From Phycisphaeraceae bacterium (GTDB taxonomy: Bacteria; Planctomycetota; Phycisphaerae; Phycisphaerales; UBA1924), in NCBI GenBank assembly GCA_019636565.1, contig JAHBXG010000024.1:1-60090 (forward strand): 60,090 nt of DNA, read 5' to 3'. Under the pieces are notes generated by a model that searched no databases, was not told where the DNA came from, and saw only the letters and a list, made by a program, of their open reading frames with translations. A program made the translations under genes and the position numbers. Below, piece by piece: positions 58,014-60,090 of the stretch (within the stretch, counting starts at the first letter, position 1; every line of letters starts with the position of its first letter).

Positions 58014-59216
58014 TTGTTCCTGATCCGTCAATCCAAACCGAGCGATGTCGCGACGCTGATCAAACTCGCGCAGATGGTCTATTTCATCAACCTTCCCCCG
58101 AACGAACAGATCATCGCCGGCAAGATCGAGCAGAGCGCCGTTTCCTTCGGCCGCGCGGCCGGCAAGGCCAAGGAACAAAAAAGCCAAAAGAGCCGCAAGA
58201 GCCCGTCCGCCTCGATGTATGAGACCAGCGATCTCTTCGTCTTCTCGATGTTCGATACCGACACGCGGTCGGTCATCGGCACCTCGCAAATCCGCGCTCA
58301 TCAGGGCGGCCCCGGCAACCCCAATTGGGCGATGAAGATCACCGAGCGCACCTTCCGCTCCGAACCGCTCTCGTATTCCTCCACGCACAAGGTCGGCAAA
58401 CTCTTCGGCGATGAAAGCGGCCCGACCGAGATCGGCGGCCTCATCATCCAGCCAAGTTACCGGGGAAATCCGCTGCGTCCGGGTCGCTTCCTCTCCTTCG
58501 TGCGCTTCCACTTCATCGGCCTCTACCGAAAGTTCTTCGCCGATCGCATCCTCGCCGAGATGATGGCACCCGTCACCAGCGAGGGGGAAAACTCGTTCTG
58601 GGATAACTTCGGCCGCAAGTTCATTCCCGTGAAATACGCCGAAGCCGATCGCTTCTGCCAGCACAACCGCCGCTTCATTCCCGAACTCCTCCCGCGCGAG
58701 GAGATCTACTTCTCCCTTTTCTCGCTCGAAGTGCAGAACATGGTCGGTGAAGTGGCGAAGGAAACCGTGCCCGCCCGCCGCCTTCTCGAATCCATGGGCT
58801 TCAAATACCGGGGCATGATCGACCCCTTCGACGGCGGGCCGCATCTCGATGCCCAGACCGATCAGATCGATCTTGTCCGGAAGACCCGCTCGCTCCCGCT
58901 CGTTGCGCCCCACTCCGGGCGTCTCGGCTCGCACGGCATCGTCAGCGTCCTCACCAAAGACGCCGATTTCCGGGCTGTCGAAACGCAGTTCTCCATTGAC
59001 AAGGGCGGCATCCGCCTCAGCGAAGAAGTCGTGGCCGCGCTCGAAGTCGCGCCCGGCGCACCCATCGGATTTACACCCGTTGCGCCGGCCGACGACGCCC
59101 ATCACCACGAAGCTGCCAACGCCAAGGCCGTCCGCAAGTCCGCCGCAAAGCCCTCTTCGAAGGCCGGAAGCCGCGGCAAAGCCAAGGCCGTCAAAGCCAA
59201 GGCTGGCAAAGCGTGA
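58014..59216 (+). CDS. astA: arginine N-succinyltransferase
   Basis: A 400-residue protein with AstA signatures: FLIRQSKPSDVATLIKLA at the N terminus, RSVIGTSQIRAHQGGPG, EIGGLIIQPSYRGNPLRPGRFLSFVRF, MMAPVTSEGENSFWDNFGRKF and VPARRLLESMGFKYRGMIDPFDGGPH. It transfers succinyl from succinyl-CoA to arginine, the first step of the AST pathway. TTG 58014 is the start: GGAGGG lies 5 bases upstream and it gives the family N terminus, while the frame continues upstream through the hairpin region as noise. It has a Lys-rich insert (~residues 46-62) and a basic Ala/Lys tail of ~35 residues. Its stop overlaps the astD start (GTGA). Confidence 0.93.
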   Translation: MFLIRQSKPSDVATLIKLAQMVYFINLPPNEQIIAGKIEQSAVSFGRAAGKAKEQKSQKSRKSPSASMYETSDLFVFSMFDTDTRSVIGTSQIRAHQGGPGNPNWAMKITERTFRSEPLSYSSTHKVGKLFGDESGPTEIGGLIIQPSYRGNPLRPGRFLSFVRFHFIGLYRKFFADRILAEMMAPVTSEGENSFWDNFGRKFIPVKYAEADRFCQHNRRFIPELLPREEIYFSLFSLEVQNMVGEVAKETVPARRLLESMGFKYRGMIDPFDGGPHLDAQTDQIDLVRKTRSLPLVAPHSGRLGSHGIVSVLTKDADFRAVETQFSIDKGGIRLSEEVVAALEVAPGAPIGFTPVAPADDAHHHEAANAKAVRKSAAKPSSKAGSRGKAKAVKAKAGKA

Positions 59217-60090
59217 GACATCCCTCGCTTCAGCACGACCCATCCGACCTCATCGCCGGTCGCTTCGAGCGCCCCAACGGCGCGCGCCTGCACTCGAGCA
59301 ACCCCGCACGCCCCGACTCAATCGTCTGGGACGGCGCGGCAAACGCCTCGCAAGTCGACAAAGCAGTCGCCGCCGCCCGGGCAGCGCTGCCCGCCTGGTC
59401 CCGCGCACCGATTGAAAAGCGAGTCGCCGCCCTGCGTCGCTTTCAGAAGATCTGCGAAAGCAAGCAGGACGCGATCGCGACCCTCATCCGCGACGAAACC
59501 GGCAAGGTGATGTGGGATAGCAAAGCCGAAGCCGGCCTGCTTGGCGCGAAGGTCGATATCACGCTCGATTCCAGCGAAGTCGGCGCAATGCGCCGCGTCT
59601 CCGGATACGAGATCGATCTCGCCGCAACCCGCAAGGGCCGCGCCTGGTTCCGACCCCACGGCGTCATGGCCGTGCTCGGCCCCTTCAACTTCCCCGCGCA
59701 CCTTCCCAACGGCCACATCATCCCCGCGCTCGCGATGGGAAACACCATCGTCCTCAAGCCCAGCGATAAGACGCCCGGCGTCGGCCAATTGCTCGGCGAG
59801 TTGTACCAGGAAGCCCTCGCGGCAGAGGGGTTCGGCGATGGCGTGGTGAACGTGATTCAGGGCGGCGTCGAAGTCGCCAAGAAACTCTCCGGGCACCGCG
59901 ATCTCGACGGCATCCTCTTCACCGGCTCCTGGCCCGTCGGCCGCGCGATCATGGAAGCCAATCTCGATCACCCCGGCCGAATGCTCGCGCTCGAGATGGG
60001 GGGCAACAACGCCGCGGTCATCCTCGACGATGCGGATCTCAAGCAGGCCGTCATCGAGTGCGTCCGCTGCGCCTTCATCACCACCGGTCA
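59213..60090 (+). CDS. astD: succinylglutamate semialdehyde dehydrogenase (partial, cut by window end)
   Basis: The first ~292 residues of an aldehyde dehydrogenase, from GTG 59213 to the window edge; the frame stays open. Seen: HGVMAVLGPFNFPAHLPNGHIIPAL (the AstD-type NAD-binding/active-site Asn region), VLKPSDKTPG, ILFTGSWPVGRAI, and ALEMGGNNAAVI with the catalytic Glu. The window stops in TTGQ just before the expected catalytic Cys. PFNFPAHLPNGH is typical of AstD. It overlaps the astA stop by 4 bases. The pathway step is oxidation of N-succinylglutamate semialdehyde. Confidence 0.92.
   Translation, partial: MRHPSLQHDPSDLIAGRFERPNGARLHSSNPARPDSIVWDGAANASQVDKAVAAARAALPAWSRAPIEKRVAALRRFQKICESKQDAIATLIRDETGKVMWDSKAEAGLLGAKVDITLDSSEVGAMRRVSGYEIDLAATRKGRAWFRPHGVMAVLGPFNFPAHLPNGHIIPALAMGNTIVLKPSDKTPGVGQLLGELYQEALAAEGFGDGVVNVIQGGVEVAKKLSGHRDLDGILFTGSWPVGRAIMEANLDHPGRMLALEMGGNNAAVILDDADLKQAVIECVRCAFITTG

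Overview
The window reads as a chromosomal segment of a GC-rich (roughly 60-65 % by eye) planctomycete, most likely of the class Phycisphaerae. The evidence is a DUF3553 protein, a Cys4 zinc-ribbon membrane protein with the CxxC-x-YNLRGL pattern, a secreted protein ending in a VPAPGS-type PEP-CTERM sorting tail, a prepilin-like protein with an H-x10-DG tail related to the H-X9-DG family, paired ECF sigma factors, and a ChlI/ChlD-like AAA+/VWA pair. The species assignment is inference; no rRNA gene is present. I see no phage, insertion sequence or CRISPR array. This is mostly a dense housekeeping chromosome with small palindromic repeats in a few gaps.

Layout. 0-9.5 kb: two class II tRNA-Ser genes (GCT and CGA), rpoZ next to a CoaC-only flavoprotein, guaA, then a co-directional run of lipoprotein, RsbW-like kinase, STAS protein and MlaE permease, followed by ribH-nusB-ftsY. 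9.5-16 kb: a ChlD-like VWA and a ChlI/MoxR-like ATPase on the minus strand, then cystathionine beta-synthase and a cystathionine gamma-synthase/lyase (transsulfuration). 16-29.5 kb: a DUF4139 secreted protein, a large FAD/Fe-S dehydrogenase, a CDGSH protein, a zincin, SppA, an aldo-keto reductase, a PEP-CTERM protein, and pyrH-frr with a terminator.

29.8-40 kb holds the most unusual content: eight tightly coupled plus-strand genes encoding a membrane-anchored VWA protein, a secreted helical protein, ExbB/TolQ, two ExbD/TolR proteins, a secreted 886-residue repeat-like protein, a single-pass protein with a degenerate J-domain-like N terminus (apparently initiated at CTG), and a secreted protein with DnaJ-type CxxCxGxG cysteines. 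It looks like a proton-motive-force-driven envelope machine in which the VWA protein could take the place of TonB/TolA. I know no named system with this composition.

40-45 kb carries two adjacent ECF sigma loci. One anti-sigma candidate is fused through its membrane helix to a prepilin-like H-x10-DG domain. 45-50.5 kb has rpmI-rplT without infC, an M50 protease, and a complete Mla-type lipid-transport operon on the minus strand (STAS-MlaE, MlaF, MlaD, auxiliary lipoprotein). 50.6-60 kb has an archaeal-type phosphoglycerate mutase, a BtpA-family protein, an M48 protease, and an arginine-succinyltransferase-type catabolic cluster (M20 peptidase, class III aminotransferase, AstA, AstD cut by the window edge).

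Two themes recur. Many genes are translationally coupled by ATGA/GTGA overlaps, and several starts are clearly or probably TTG or CTG, so automatic start calls here would often be wrong.
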